A stretch of 64,000 nucleotides of DNA from Massilia sp. H6 (GCF_024802625.1 NZ_CP103371.1:682001-746000); one strand, 5' to 3'. Counted from the first letter of the stretch, positions 40,169 to 49,001 are shown. The notes: generated from the sequence alone by a model not told the origin. Numbers and translations: made by a program.

Positions 40169-40198
40169 ACCACCACGCGGCAGGTGCCGCGCGGTGGT
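40169..40198 (-). other. Stem-loop between large subunit gene and downstream genes
   Basis: ACCACCACGCGGC and GCCGCGCGGTGGT pair over 13 positions with one mismatch around AGGT. No T-run follows on either side. It could stabilise the upstream message or limit read-through. Confidence 0.6.
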
Positions 40199-40235
40199 GA
40201 CTACAGCAGTTACTGCATTGCTACCGATCGCGTGC

Positions 40236-42152
40236 TTACTGACCGGAACCCACTGACAAGTTCGACTGCACGTTGACGCTCTGCTGGATCAGCGACGAGA
40301 AGCCGTTGTTCTGGCTGATCACCGAGACGCCGGCCGCATTGTTGGCCACATTGGTCATGGCGTTCGACATGTCGAAGGCGCCGGTGCTCACCGACTGGGT
40401 GCCGCCGTTGCCGCCGGTGCCGGAGCCGCCTGCGCCGCCCATGCCTTCACCGCCAGTGTTGGCGCCGCCTGCGCCGCCTGCGCCGGCCATGGTCGAGCCG
40501 CCGGCACCGCCTGCGCCGCCCATGCCACCGGTTGCCGAGCCCGAGGTGTTGTCACCGTTCGAGGCATCGCCATTGCCGGTCGAGCCGCCCGCGCCGCCGG
40601 CGCCGGCCATGTTCGAGGCTTCACCGCTGGCTGCACCGGCTCCACCGGCACCGCCTGCCGCACCGGCGCCGCCGGTCGAGGTGCCCGAGGCACCCGCGCC
40701 GCCAGTCGAGGTGCCGGCCGCGCCCGCGCCGCCTTCGCCACCGGCACCGGCAGTGCCAGAGGCACCGGCACCGCCTGCGCCTTCACCACCTGCACCGCCG
40801 TTGGCAGCCAGGGCTGCACCCGCGCCGGCAGTGCCGCCGGTCGATGCACCGCCTGCTGCACCGGCGCCGCCGGTGTTCGATGCCATCGCGCCGGAACCGC
40901 CGGAGGCGCCTGCGCCGCCCGCACCGCCCATTGCATCACCTGCGGTGTTCGAGTTGGCGCCGCTGGTGGCGGTGCCTGCGGTGCTGGTGCCACCGGTAGT
41001 CGACGCGGCGCCGCTCGAGCCGCCTGCGGTACCTTCCGAGCCAGGCATGCCCGAGCCCGAGGTGGAGGTGTTGTCGCCATTGGATGCGCCGCCTGCGCTA
41101 GCGCCGTTCGTTGCCGTCAGGCTCGAGCCCGACGAGGTGCCGCCCATGCCGCCCATGCCGCCTTCGGCGCCTGCGCCGCCAGTGGCCATGCCGGTGCCGC
41201 CGCCGGCGCCGCCTTCGCCTGCATTCACGCTGCCATTGCTGCCGCCGTTGGCGCCGGCCAGCGAACCGGTGCCACCGCCTGCGCCGCCGGCACCGTTGCC
41301 GCCCATGCCGCCGGTGGCTGCACCGCCTTCGCCGCCTGCCGCGCCACGCCCGCCGGTTGCGCCCGAGCCGCCACCCATGCCGCCGGTGGCTGCCGATTCG
41401 CCGCCTGCGCCGCCCAGGCCGCCGGCCGCGCCGCGGCCGCCTTCGCCCGAGGTCGCGCCGCGTGCCACGCCGCCGTCACCGCCAGCTGCGCCCGAGGCAT
41501 TGCCGACCGATGCGGTGCCGTTGGCGGCATAGCCGCTGGTAGCGCCTGCGCCGTTGCCGCCTGCGGCACCTGCTGCGCCGTTGGCCGCGCCGCCCGATGC
41601 GCCGGCAGCGCCACGGGCGTTGCCACCCATGCCCTCGCCGCCAGCGGCGCCGGAGCCGGAGGCGCCGTTGGCATTGCCGCTGTTGTTGGCGACATTACCG
41701 ATGTTGTTGATCGCGTTGCCGCTGACGTTGCCCGACAGGGTGCTGTTCGCGTTGGCGCTCGAGGTATTGAACGAGTTCGCCACCGACGACGTTGAGGTAG
41801 CGCCATTATTGGCGGCCGCTGCACCCACGTCGCTGGCCGAGGCGTTGCCCGAGCTGCGGTTCTGGCCCGACGAATCGCGGGTGTCAGTGGTGGTGTTGGT
41901 ACGGGTGTCGGTACGGTTGTCGGTATTCGTGGTCGTGTTGGTACGAGTATCAGTGCTGTTGTCGGTGGTCGTGTTGGTGCGGGCGCTGTTATCGGTGTTC
42001 GTCGTGGTATTGGTGCGGGTGCTGTTGTCCGAACGGTCCGTCGTCGAAGTCTGGGTGTTGTCGCCACGGACGTCGTTGACCGAGTTGCCGTCTTGTGCGT
42101 GTGCCAGGCTAAATGCGAGGGCGATCGCGGTCGCCAGAATAGTGCGCTTCAT
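40236..42152 (-). CDS. Gly/Ala/Asn/Thr-rich exported amyloid-subunit candidate
   Basis: 638 residues from ATG 42152, with GGGGAG 8-9 nt upstream. Signal peptide 1-19 (MKRTILATAIALAFSLAHA). Residues 31-93 are Thr/Asn/Asp/Arg-rich with RTNTTT at 46, 58, 70 and 84. Residues about 95-165 are Asn/Ser/Ala-rich. About 165-585 is a Gly/Ala-rich array with GGAGGAG-type steps, mostly lacking aromatics and charges. The last 46 residues are AFDMSNAMTNVANNAAGVSV then SQNNGFSSLIQQSVNVQSNL, resembling Fap fibre-subunit repeat ends. It lacks recognisable RTX calcium sites. First gene of the operon. Low-complexity codon use keeps GC high. Confidence 0.75.
   Translation of the reverse strand: MKRTILATAIALAFSLAHAQDGNSVNDVRGDNTQTSTTDRSDNSTRTNTTTNTDNSARTNTTTDNSTDTRTNTTTNTDNRTDTRTNTTTDTRDSSGQNRSSGNASASDVGAAAANNGATSTSSVANSFNTSSANANSTLSGNVSGNAINNIGNVANNSGNANGASGSGAAGGEGMGGNARGAAGASGGAANGAAGAAGGNGAGATSGYAANGTASVGNASGAAGGDGGVARGATSGEGGRGAAGGLGGAGGESAATGGMGGGSGATGGRGAAGGEGGAATGGMGGNGAGGAGGGTGSLAGANGGSNGSVNAGEGGAGGGTGMATGGAGAEGGMGGMGGTSSGSSLTATNGASAGGASNGDNTSTSGSGMPGSEGTAGGSSGAASTTGGTSTAGTATSGANSNTAGDAMGGAGGAGASGGSGAMASNTGGAGAAGGASTGGTAGAGAALAANGGAGGEGAGGAGASGTAGAGGEGGAGAAGTSTGGAGASGTSTGGAGAAGGAGGAGAASGEASNMAGAGGAGGSTGNGDASNGDNTSGSATGGMGGAGGAGGSTMAGAGGAGGANTGGEGMGGAGGSGTGGNGGTQSVSTGAFDMSNAMTNVANNAAGVSVISQNNGFSSLIQQSVNVQSNLSVGSGQ
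41886..42017 (-). repeat. Thr/Asn/Asp coding repeats in the subunit gene
   Basis: Four copies of RTNTTT, spaced 12, 12 and 14 residues apart (residues 46-89). The DNA shows matching repeats of GGTGTTGGT-like units on the plus strand; recombination could change copy number in frame. Confidence 0.75.
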
Positions 42153-42226
42153 CTGATACTCCCCATGTGTGTCACTGAACGTTGAAATGCCCGGTGTCAT
42201 CATGACAACCGGTCCATCCGCTTACT

Positions 42227-42242
42227 AGCAGTTTGCATGCCA
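42227..42242 (-). promoter_or_regulatory. Sigma-54 (-24/-12) promoter of the amyloid operon
   Basis: Minus strand reads TGGCATGCAAACTGCT, against consensus TGGCACG-N4-TTGCW: 10 of 12 defined bases, with the invariant GG and GC and exact spacing. Start expected near 42216, leaving a 64-nt leader before ATG 42152. Confidence 0.72.
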
Positions 42243-42260
42243 GCTTCGTAGTCATTTCCG

Positions 42261-42273
42261 CAAGCCTTTGATT
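42261..42273 (-). promoter_or_regulatory. IHF site upstream of the sigma-54 promoter
   Basis: Minus strand AATCAAAGGCTTG matches WATCAANNNNTTR exactly. It lies about 20 bp upstream of the -24 element and overlaps an 8-bp AT palindrome (ATTAAAAT / ATTTTAAT, 42271-42290). Confidence 0.6.
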
Positions 42274-42347
42274 AAAATGACGATTTTAATAAGGAGCAAA
42301 CATGTAGGACGTTGTTGATGAGGCAAGTCAATAAGTTCGCGACAAAG

Positions 42348-42386
42348 TGTCACATGCTTGTGACAGTTGTAACGCGATTGTCACAA
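42348..42386. promoter_or_regulatory. Upstream activator sites (TGTCACA half-sites)
   Basis: TGTCACA (42348-42354) and TGTGACA (42359-42365) form a palindrome with 4-bp spacer; TGTCACAA (42379-42386) repeats the half-site. Centres are about 11 and 20 bp apart, near one and two helical turns. They lie roughly 130-170 bp upstream of the predicted start. Confidence 0.6.
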
Positions 42387-42516
42387 AAACTGTATCAATC
42401 TGTAATGACAGCAGGGGCGAGCCGGCGCTGCATGAAGGCAGGCATTTGCATTCGAGGTAGGAGGAGATGCAGGGATGACGGGGCAGCTTGGCGCAGCCCC
42501 ATAGGGCAGGCCAGGT

Positions 42517-43851
42517 TCAGGGCGCGATGGAGTGCTTGGCCATGAGCCGGTACAGGGTCATGCGTGAGACACCGAGGTCGCGCGCGGCCTGGCTGATGTT
42601 GTTGCCGCAGCGTGCCAGGCTGTTCCAGATGGCGTTGCGCTCGGCGCTGCCGCGCGAGGTATCAAGGCCATCGCGCAAGATGATGGCATTGTCGGCGCCC
42701 GGCAGTTCAAGGTCTTCGGGGGTGATCAGGCGATGTTCCGCCAGCACCATGGCGCGCCGCATCCGGTTGATCAGCTCGCGAATATTGCCGGGCCAGGCGT
42801 GCTGGATCATTGCCCGCATGGCCTGCTTGCTCACACCCTTGAGTTGCGGGCTTTTCTCATCGGCAAATTTGTCAAAGATGAGCTCAGTCAGCAGGGGCAG
42901 GTCGTCCTTGCGTTCGCGTAGCGACGGCACGCGGATGGGAAATACGCTCAGGCGGTAATACAGATCTTCGCGGAAGCGTCCCGCAGCGACCGCAACAGGC
43001 AGGTCGACGTGGGTGGCGGTGATCACGCGCGCATCGACCGGGATGAGGCGGGTGCCGCCGACCCGGTAGATGGTACGCTCTTGCAAGAAGCGCAACAGGC
43101 TGGCCTGCAGGTCGAGCGGCAGGTCGCCGATTTCGTCGAGGAAGATGCTGCCGCCCGAGGCTGCTTCGATCAGGCCCTGCTTGTCCTTGCCGGCGCCAGT
43201 AAAGGCGCCGCGCTCGTAGCCGAACAGTTCGGAGTGGATCAAGGCCGGCGGGATCGCTGCGCAATTGATTGCAATAAAAGGCCCACCGGCGCGGGGCGAC
43301 TGCGCATGGATTTCCTGCGCCGCCAATTCCTTGCCGCTGCCGCTTTCGCCAGAGATCAGCACCGGCGCATCGATCGCGGCGATCTTGTCGATGTGGGCGC
43401 GCAGGCGCCGGATCGCCACCGACTCGCCGTCGATGTGGCGGGCACCGGCCTGGCGCTGGTGTGGCGGCGTGCCCTTGATAAGCATGGCCATGCCGTGCGC
43501 ATGGCCCAGTGAGTGATGCAGGCGCACCCTGTCGACCGGCCGGGTATGGAAATCGCACAGGTGGGTCGCGATGGCCTGGCGCAGCTGGGGACGCTCGAGC
43601 AGGTCCGAGCCGAATACGCCGATCCAGCGGATGTGGTGGTGCTGTTGCAAGAAGCGTTCGGTATCGTCGTGTTCGAGGCTGCCGTTGGTGTCGAGCAGCA
43701 GCCCGACCGCATAATGCTGCTGGGCCAATACCTTGCGCGCGGCGCCGACACTGTCTACCGTGCACACGTCCCAGCCCCGCAATTCGCCACAGGTGGCGAG
43801 CACGCCCGCGTTGCCTTCATTCGTGATGCATAACAGTCGCTTCACCGACAC
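42517..43851 (-). CDS. Sigma-54-dependent transcriptional activator, VpsR-like
   Basis: 444 residues; GTG start at 43851 with AGAGG upstream. The N-terminal 1-120 is receiver-like but lacks the acidic pocket (Thr10-Asn11 where two acids are usual) and keeps Asp54, as in VpsR-type regulators. AAA+ domain: Walker A GESGSGKE (168-175), GAFTGA loop (215-220) for sigma-54 contact, Walker B GGSIFLDE (233-240), arginine-finger region GRFREDLYYRL. Fis-type HTH at 415-440 (NISQAARDLGVSRMTLYRLM). It is upstream of and in the same direction as the amyloid operon, next to candidate activator sites. c-di-GMP sensing is only inferred. Confidence 0.88.
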   Translation of the reverse strand: MSVKRLLCITNEGNAGVLATCGELRGWDVCTVDSVGAARKVLAQQHYAVGLLLDTNGSLEHDDTERFLQQHHHIRWIGVFGSDLLERPQLRQAIATHLCDFHTRPVDRVRLHHSLGHAHGMAMLIKGTPPHQRQAGARHIDGESVAIRRLRAHIDKIAAIDAPVLISGESGSGKELAAQEIHAQSPRAGGPFIAINCAAIPPALIHSELFGYERGAFTGAGKDKQGLIEAASGGSIFLDEIGDLPLDLQASLLRFLQERTIYRVGGTRLIPVDARVITATHVDLPVAVAAGRFREDLYYRLSVFPIRVPSLRERKDDLPLLTELIFDKFADEKSPQLKGVSKQAMRAMIQHAWPGNIRELINRMRRAMVLAEHRLITPEDLELPGADNAIILRDGLDTSRGSAERNAIWNSLARCGNNISQAARDLGVSRMTLYRLMAKHSIAP

Positions 43852-44244
43852 CTGATACCTCTTTTTATTCGTTTTTGTTTGGCAGTGCGAACGGCGCTGT
43901 TGGCCGTAGGGCAGGGCGAGGTTTTGATGCTCTTGCCCACAGTGGCGCCGGATCGAGTCCGGCTTGCTATGACGAGTATTTAACCAGATTTGGCAACTTT
44001 CCGGCGCACGATAATTGTCGAGTTGGTAATTCGCACCTCAATAAATTCTCAAGAGAATCAATGCCTTGCAGAATGTATTGACAGTGGAGCTGCAATGTTG
44101 GATGGCACCCAACCAGCTGGCCGAGGGAGCCGGAGAGCCCGGCAAGCCGACTGGAATTTCTTCGAGTCAGGGCGCGTTCGGCCAAGGCACTACGGGGCTG
44201 GACCAGGCAAGGCCTGCACGGCGTGGCTCTCGCCGGGCAGCTTG
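43852..44244. other. Intergenic region before ubiE
   Basis: About 390 bp with no gene I can support. It includes a short palindrome ATTCTC-AA-GAGAAT (44045-44058) and a TTGACA at 44078-44083 without a convincing -10. The activator's own promoter should be at the left end on the minus strand. Confidence 0.5.
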
Positions 44245-44250
44245 TATAAT
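44245..44250 (+). promoter_or_regulatory. TATAAT -10 before ubiE
   Basis: Perfect TATAAT, 28 bp before the ubiE ATG; -35 not clear. Suggests ubiE has its own promoter now that DUF971 is distant. Confidence 0.5.
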
Positions 44251-44277
44251 GTGATAACCCCAAACCGCACGCATACA

Positions 44278-45012
44278 ATGACCAATACCACTCACTTCGG
44301 CTACAAGACTGTCGCCGAGGACCAGAAGGTCCAGGAAGTCGCCAAGGTTTTCCATTCGGTCGCAGCGAAATACGACGTCATGAACGACCTGATGTCGGCC
44401 GGCCTGCACCGTGCGTGGAAGATATTTACCATCGCGCAGGCTGGCGTGCGCCCGGGCTTCAAGGTGCTCGACATTGCGGGCGGCACCGGCGACCTGGCCA
44501 AGGCTTTCGCCAAACAGGCGGGCCGTACTGGCGAGGTCTGGCTAACCGACATCAACGAGTCGATGCTGCGCGTCGGTCGCGATCGCCTGTTGAATCAAGG
44601 CCTGGTGACCCCCACTTTGTTATGCGATGCCGAGAAGCTGCCGTTCCCGGATAATTATTTTGACCGGGTCAGCGTGGCCTTCGGCCTGCGCAACATGACG
44701 CACAAGGACCAGGCGCTGGCCGAAATGCGGCGTGTGCTCAAGCCTGGCGGCAAGTTGCTGGTGCTCGAGTTTTCGAAAGTCATCGCGCCGCTGCAGAAAC
44801 CGTATGACGTGTATTCGTTCTCGGTGCTGCCGTGGCTGGGACAAAAAATTGCCGGCGACGCCGAGAGCTACCGCTACCTTGCCGAATCGATCCGCATGCA
44901 TCCAGACCAGGACACCCTGAAGGCGATGATGATCGATGCCGGGCTGGAGCGGGTCCAGTATCACAACCTGACGGCAGGCGTGGCGGCACTGCACACCGGA
45001 ATCAAACTGTAA
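44278..45012 (+). CDS. ubiE: Ubiquinone/menaquinone methyltransferase UbiE
   Basis: C-methyltransferase of ubiquinone synthesis. 244 residues, starting [15 protein letters not shown] motif [15 protein letters not shown] (motif I) and [14 protein letters not shown] are classical UbiE. Upstream in-frame codons are not conserved. It starts the ubiE - Tim44-like - ubiJ - ubiB block. Confidence 0.97.
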   Translation: MTNTTHFGYKTVAEDQKVQEVAKVFHSVAAKYDVMNDLMSAGLHRAWKIFTIAQAGVRPGFKVLDIAGGTGDLAKAFAKQAGRTGEVWLTDINESMLRVGRDRLLNQGLVTPTLLCDAEKLPFPDNYFDRVSVAFGLRNMTHKDQALAEMRRVLKPGGKLLVLEFSKVIAPLQKPYDVYSFSVLPWLGQKIAGDAESYRYLAESIRMHPDQDTLKAMMIDAGLERVQYHNLTAGVAALHTGIKL

Positions 45013-45027
45013 CGAGAGGATGCGATC

Positions 45028-46002
45028 ATGAAAAAATTCCTGGCTACCATGCTGTTGGCGGTCACCGCCGTGTCGATGCTGGCGGAAGCCACCGCGCGCC
45101 CGATGGGCGGCAAGCGCTCGATCGGGCGCCAGTCGCAGGCGGTGCAGAAAATGCCGGCGCCGGCCGCGGCGCCGGCCCCGGGCATGCAGCAGCGCCAGCC
45201 GTCGGCCGCGCCTGCCGCCGCCGGTGCTGCCGGCGCCGCCGCCGCGCGCACGGCGCGCCCGAGCATGTGGAAGGGCATCCTGGGCGGCGCGCTGCTGGGC
45301 CTCGGCCTGGGCGCGCTACTGTCGCACCTCGGTATCGGCGGCGCGCTGGCCAGTGTGATCTCGGCCATCCTGATGATCGGCCTGCTGGCACTGGTCGTGC
45401 TGTTCATCGTGCGCATGTTGCGCCGCAAGGACACCCCGGCCAACCCGGCGTTTGGCGGCTACGCCAACCCGCAGCCAGCCGGCGCCGCGGCCGCTTCGGT
45501 CGCCACCCCCGAGATCGGTTCCGGGCTGCGCCAGCCGGTCGGGTTCCAGGGAGTGCAATCGGGCGGCGTATCGCTGGGCAAGCCCGGCGTTGGGGGCAGT
45601 GCCGCGCCGGTCCATCACCAGTGGGGCGTGCCGGGCGACTTCGACCAGGATGCTTTCCTGCGCCATGCAAAGTCTTCGTTCATTCGCATGCAGGCCGCCT
45701 GGGACCGTGGCGACACCAATGACCTGCGCGAATTCACCACACCAGAAGTTTTCGCCGAGCTCAAGATGCAGATCCAGGAGCGTGGCGGCGTCGACGACTT
45801 CACCGATGTGGTGACGATCGACGGCCAGGTGCTGGGCATCGAAACCACCGCCACCGACTACCTGGCCAGCGTGCAGTTCAACGGCATGATCCGGACCGCG
45901 CCGAATGCGCCGGCCGAGCCTTTCGTAGAGGTCTGGAACATGTCCAAGCCGCTCAGCGGCAATGGCGGCTGGCTGCTGGCGGGTATCCAGCAGGTCGATT
46001 AA
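45028..46002 (+). CDS. Tim44-like domain protein, membrane-anchored
   Basis: 324 residues: signal/anchor at the N-terminus (MKKFLATMLLAVTAVSMLAEA), Ala/Pro-rich linker, central hydrophobic hairpin (about residues 90-132: GGALLGLGLGALL and LMIGLLALVVLFIVRML), and a C-terminal Tim44-like domain (residues 200-324: FDQDAFLRHAKSSFIRMQAAWDRGDTNDLREFTTPEVFAEL). A common betaproteobacterial neighbour of ubiE. Role in ubiquinone metabolism or envelope unproven. Confidence 0.88.
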   Translation: MKKFLATMLLAVTAVSMLAEATARPMGGKRSIGRQSQAVQKMPAPAAAPAPGMQQRQPSAAPAAAGAAGAAAARTARPSMWKGILGGALLGLGLGALLSHLGIGGALASVISAILMIGLLALVVLFIVRMLRRKDTPANPAFGGYANPQPAGAAAASVATPEIGSGLRQPVGFQGVQSGGVSLGKPGVGGSAAPVHHQWGVPGDFDQDAFLRHAKSSFIRMQAAWDRGDTNDLREFTTPEVFAELKMQIQERGGVDDFTDVVTIDGQVLGIETTATDYLASVQFNGMIRTAPNAPAEPFVEVWNMSKPLSGNGGWLLAGIQQVD

Positions 46003-46063
46003 TTATTTTTCAGTAAAGATCCTGTGCTACCGGGTTTGCGCCCGGCAAACTGGTAAGATCAAG

Positions 46064-46095
46064 ACCGCCCGAGTCAATACCGGGCGGTTTTTTTT
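46064..46095 (+). terminator. Strong terminator or attenuator just before ubiJ
   Basis: ACCGCCCG (46064-46071) pairs with CGGGCGGT (46081-46088) around a 9-nt loop and is followed by T8. The ubiJ start is only 19 bp downstream, so it would attenuate or split the operon. Confidence 0.8.
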
Positions 46096-46113
46096 AACAA
46101 CGCGCTGTTGTCA

Positions 46114-46800
46114 ATGAGTGCCATGTCTTCGAGCCCAACCCTGTTGTCGACGCCCGCCGTCGCCACGATCAATCACCTGCTGGCCCAGGAAGCCTGGGCG
46201 CGTGATGCGCTCGCCATACACGCTGGCAAGCAAGCCTGCATCGACACCGGTGCGCTGCAGTTGCGCCTGCGCGTGGCGCGCGATGGCATGCTCGAGGCCG
46301 GCAACGGCAAAGTGCCGGCCAACGTGACCATCCGCGTCAAGCTGGCCGACCTGCCCCTGATCGCGCAACACCGCGAGCGCGCCTTCTCCTACGTCAAGAT
46401 CGAGGGCGACGCGGAATTTGCCAACACCCTGTCGGCGCTATCGAAAGGCCTGCGCTGGGATGCCGAATACGACCTCGAACGCTTCGTCGGCCCGCTCGGC
46501 GCGCGCCGCCTGGTCGAGGGCACGCGCGGCGCCGTCAACGGCGTGCTCGGCACCGGCCGCCGGCTGGCCGAGAACCTGGCCGAATTCCTGCTCGAGGAGC
46601 GCCAGGTGCTGGTGCGTCCGGCCCAGGTGGATGCCCTCGCGGCTGACGTGGTACGCCTGCGCGACGACGTCGAGCGGTGCGCCAAGCGCATCGCGAAACT
46701 GGAGGCGCGCCTGGCCCAGCCCGGCGCCGCTTCGACGGCGGCCAGCACAACGCTCCCGAGCGCGGCCGGCCTGAGCACGACCCTGACCCCGGATAGCTGA
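46114..46800 (+). CDS. ubiJ: Ubiquinone biosynthesis accessory factor UbiJ (SCP2 domain)
   Basis: SCP2-like lipid carrier that organises the Ubi complex with UbiK. 228 residues from ATG 46114; an earlier TTG at 46108 and a later ATG at 46123 are alternatives. SCP2 core: [27 protein letters not shown] and [18 protein letters not shown]-terminal coiled-coil: [23 protein letters not shown]. Precedes ubiB by 4 bp. Confidence 0.9.
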   Translation: MSAMSSSPTLLSTPAVATINHLLAQEAWARDALAIHAGKQACIDTGALQLRLRVARDGMLEAGNGKVPANVTIRVKLADLPLIAQHRERAFSYVKIEGDAEFANTLSALSKGLRWDAEYDLERFVGPLGARRLVEGTRGAVNGVLGTGRRLAENLAEFLLEERQVLVRPAQVDALAADVVRLRDDVERCAKRIAKLEARLAQPGAASTAASTTLPSAAGLSTTLTPDS

Positions 46801-46804
46801 CCTG

Positions 46805-48394
46805 ATGATATTGAAATTTCTGCGCCTGGTAAAAATCCTCACCATTGCCACCAAATACGGTCTCGACGAAATCGCGGTCACCAGCCTGGATGCGCCGCGC
46901 ACCGCGCGTTTCATGAATACGGTGTTCTTCTGGCGCCGCATCACCTCGCCACGCGCGATCCGCCTGCGCCAGGCACTCGAAGAGCTGGGCCCGATCTTCA
47001 TCAAGTTCGGCCAGGTGCTATCGACCCGGCGCGACCTGATGCCGCAGGATATCGCCGACGAGCTGTCGCTGCTGCAAGACCGGGTGCCGCCCTTCGATTC
47101 CGACCTGGCCATTGCCCAGATCACGGCTTCGCTTGGTGCCCACCCCGACCAATTGTTCGCCAGTTTCGAGCGCACGCCGGTCGCCTCGGCCTCGATTGCA
47201 CAGGTACACTTTGCCACGCTCAAGGACGGCACCGAAGTGGCCGTGAAGGTGCTGCGTCCTGGCATGAAGAAGACCATCGACGAAGACCTGGCGCTGATGG
47301 ACCTGGCTTCGCGCCTGATCGAAAGGCTGTGGGCCGAAAGCCGTCGCCTGAAACCGCGCGAAGTGGTCGCCGAATTCGACAAATACCTGCACGACGAGCT
47401 CGACCTGATGCGCGAGGCAGCCAATGCCAGCCAGCTGCGCCGCAATTTCGCCGGTTCGAACTTGCTCATGGTGCCCGAGATGTACTGGGACTATTGCTCT
47501 AGCAGCGTGATCGTGATGGAGCGCATGCACGGCATCCCGGTGTCGCAGATCGATCGCCTGGCGGCGGAAGGCGTCGACCTCAAGAAACTGTCGAGCGATG
47601 GCGTCGAGATTTTCTTTACCCAGGTGTTCCGCGATGGGTTTTTCCATGCTGATATGCATCCTGGAAATATCCTGGTGTCGGTCGAGAAAGAGACCTTTGG
47701 CCGCTATATCGCGCTCGATTTCGGCATCGTCGGCACCCTGACCGATTTCGACAAGGATTACCTGTCGCAGAACTTCCTGGCCTTTTTCCGGCGCGACTAC
47801 AAGCGCGTAGCCGAGGCCCATATCGAATCGGGCTGGGCGCCGCGCAACACCCGCGTGGACGAGCTCGAATCGGCGGTGCGCGCCTGTTGCGAGCCCATCA
47901 TCGACCGCCCACTAAAAGATATTTCTTTCGGCCAAATCCTGCTGCGCTTGTTCCAGACTTCGCGCCGCTTCAACGTCGAAGTCCAGCCGCAGCTGGTGCT
48001 GTTGCAAAAGACCCTGCTCAATATCGAAGGCCTGGGTCGCCAGCTCGATCCCGACCTGGACTTGTGGAAGACCGCCAAGCCCTATCTGGAGCGCTGGATG
48101 GGCGAGCAGGTCGGCTGGCGCGGCATGGCCGAACGCCTGCGCGCGGAAGCGCCGCGCTACGCGCACATCTTCCCGCAACTGCCGCGCCTGCTGCACCAGG
48201 CGCTGGAACACCATGCCCATGCCAGCATCGGCCATACCGGCGGTCACCCGATGTCGAACGCCGACATCATGTCGATGGTCCTGACCGAGCAGCGCCGCAC
48301 CAACCGGCTGCTGGGCCTGATGGCTTTCCTGGGCCTGGTGACCGGTGGCCTCGGCATGGCCGTGATCGGCTGGTTCTACTTCTATGGGTCCTGA
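46805..48394 (+). CDS. ubiB: Ubiquinone biosynthesis regulatory protein kinase UbiB
   Basis: 529 residues, ABC1/ADCK-type atypical kinase. Characteristic [14 protein letters not shown] (KxGQ), [18 protein letters not shown] and [10 protein letters not shown] are present, and the C-terminus has two transmembrane helices ([21 protein letters not shown]). ATG 46805 follows ubiJ by four bases. It overlaps the methyltransferase gene by 11 bp. Confidence 0.96.
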   Translation: MILKFLRLVKILTIATKYGLDEIAVTSLDAPRTARFMNTVFFWRRITSPRAIRLRQALEELGPIFIKFGQVLSTRRDLMPQDIADELSLLQDRVPPFDSDLAIAQITASLGAHPDQLFASFERTPVASASIAQVHFATLKDGTEVAVKVLRPGMKKTIDEDLALMDLASRLIERLWAESRRLKPREVVAEFDKYLHDELDLMREAANASQLRRNFAGSNLLMVPEMYWDYCSSSVIVMERMHGIPVSQIDRLAAEGVDLKKLSSDGVEIFFTQVFRDGFFHADMHPGNILVSVEKETFGRYIALDFGIVGTLTDFDKDYLSQNFLAFFRRDYKRVAEAHIESGWAPRNTRVDELESAVRACCEPIIDRPLKDISFGQILLRLFQTSRRFNVEVQPQLVLLQKTLLNIEGLGRQLDPDLDLWKTAKPYLERWMGEQVGWRGMAERLRAEAPRYAHIFPQLPRLLHQALEHHAHASIGHTGGHPMSNADIMSMVLTEQRRTNRLLGLMAFLGLVTGGLGMAVIGWFYFYGS

Positions 48395-49001
48395 GCCGGC
48401 ATCGTTCGACCATCGCGACCCGCTCAGCCCGCAATTCTGGGACGAGCGCTTCGCCCGCGCATTTACTCCCTGGGACCGTGGCGGCGTGCCGCAAGCGCTG
48501 CGCGATTTCGTGGCCCGCAACGGGCCGCTTGCCACCTTGATTCCCGGCTGCGGCAGTGCCTACGAACTGGTTTGCCTGTGCGACGCGGGCTGGGATGCCA
48601 CGGCGATCGACTTTGCCCCAGCCGCCGTCGCGCGTGGCCAGGCACTGGCCGGACAGTGGCGCACGCGCGTGGTGCAGGCCGATTTTTTTGCCTGGCAGCC
48701 GGCGCATGCGCTCGAATTCATCTACGAATGCGCCTTCTTGTGCGCCTTGCCGCGCGCCATGCGCCCGCAGGTAGTGGCGCGCTGGGCCGAGTTGCTGGCG
48801 CCGGGCGGCAGGGTAGGGGGCTTGTTCTTTTTCGGCGACGCGGACAAGGGCCCGCCGTTCGGGATCGACCGCGCCGGGCTCGACGCACTGATGGCACCGA
48901 ACTTCGTGTGCATCGAAGACGCGCCGGTGGATGATTCGATTCCAGTGTTCGCCGGCAAAGAACGCTGGATGGTGTGGCAGCGTCGCCAGCTATTTTCTTA
49001 A
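48384..49001 (+). CDS. SAM-dependent methyltransferase, TPMT-like family
   Basis: 205 residues with [14 protein letters not shown] (SAM-binding), [12 protein letters not shown] and [19 protein letters not shown], typical of thiopurine S-methyltransferase-like enzymes. ATG 48384 overlaps ubiB by 11 bp, suggesting translational coupling. The substrate is unknown. Confidence 0.88.
   Translation: MGPEPASFDHRDPLSPQFWDERFARAFTPWDRGGVPQALRDFVARNGPLATLIPGCGSAYELVCLCDAGWDATAIDFAPAAVARGQALAGQWRTRVVQADFFAWQPAHALEFIYECAFLCALPRAMRPQVVARWAELLAPGGRVGGLFFFGDADKGPPFGIDRAGLDALMAPNFVCIEDAPVDDSIPVFAGKERWMVWQRRQLFS

Noticed and set aside
40273..41532. Proline-rich 419-codon plus-strand open frame opposite the subunit gene
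   Set aside because: It is the antisense of Gly/Ala codons (GGC/GCC), which read as Pro/Ala; no start context or signal peptide.
40388..42000. CRISPR-like repetitiveness in the amyloid gene
   Set aside because: The repeats are irregular codon-level Gly/Ala steps inside one frame, without constant direct repeats and unique spacers.
42440..42460. A second sigma-54-like element (GGCAGGCATTTGC)
   Set aside because: The GG-to-GC distance is one base short (9 instead of 10 intervening), which sigma-54 does not tolerate well.
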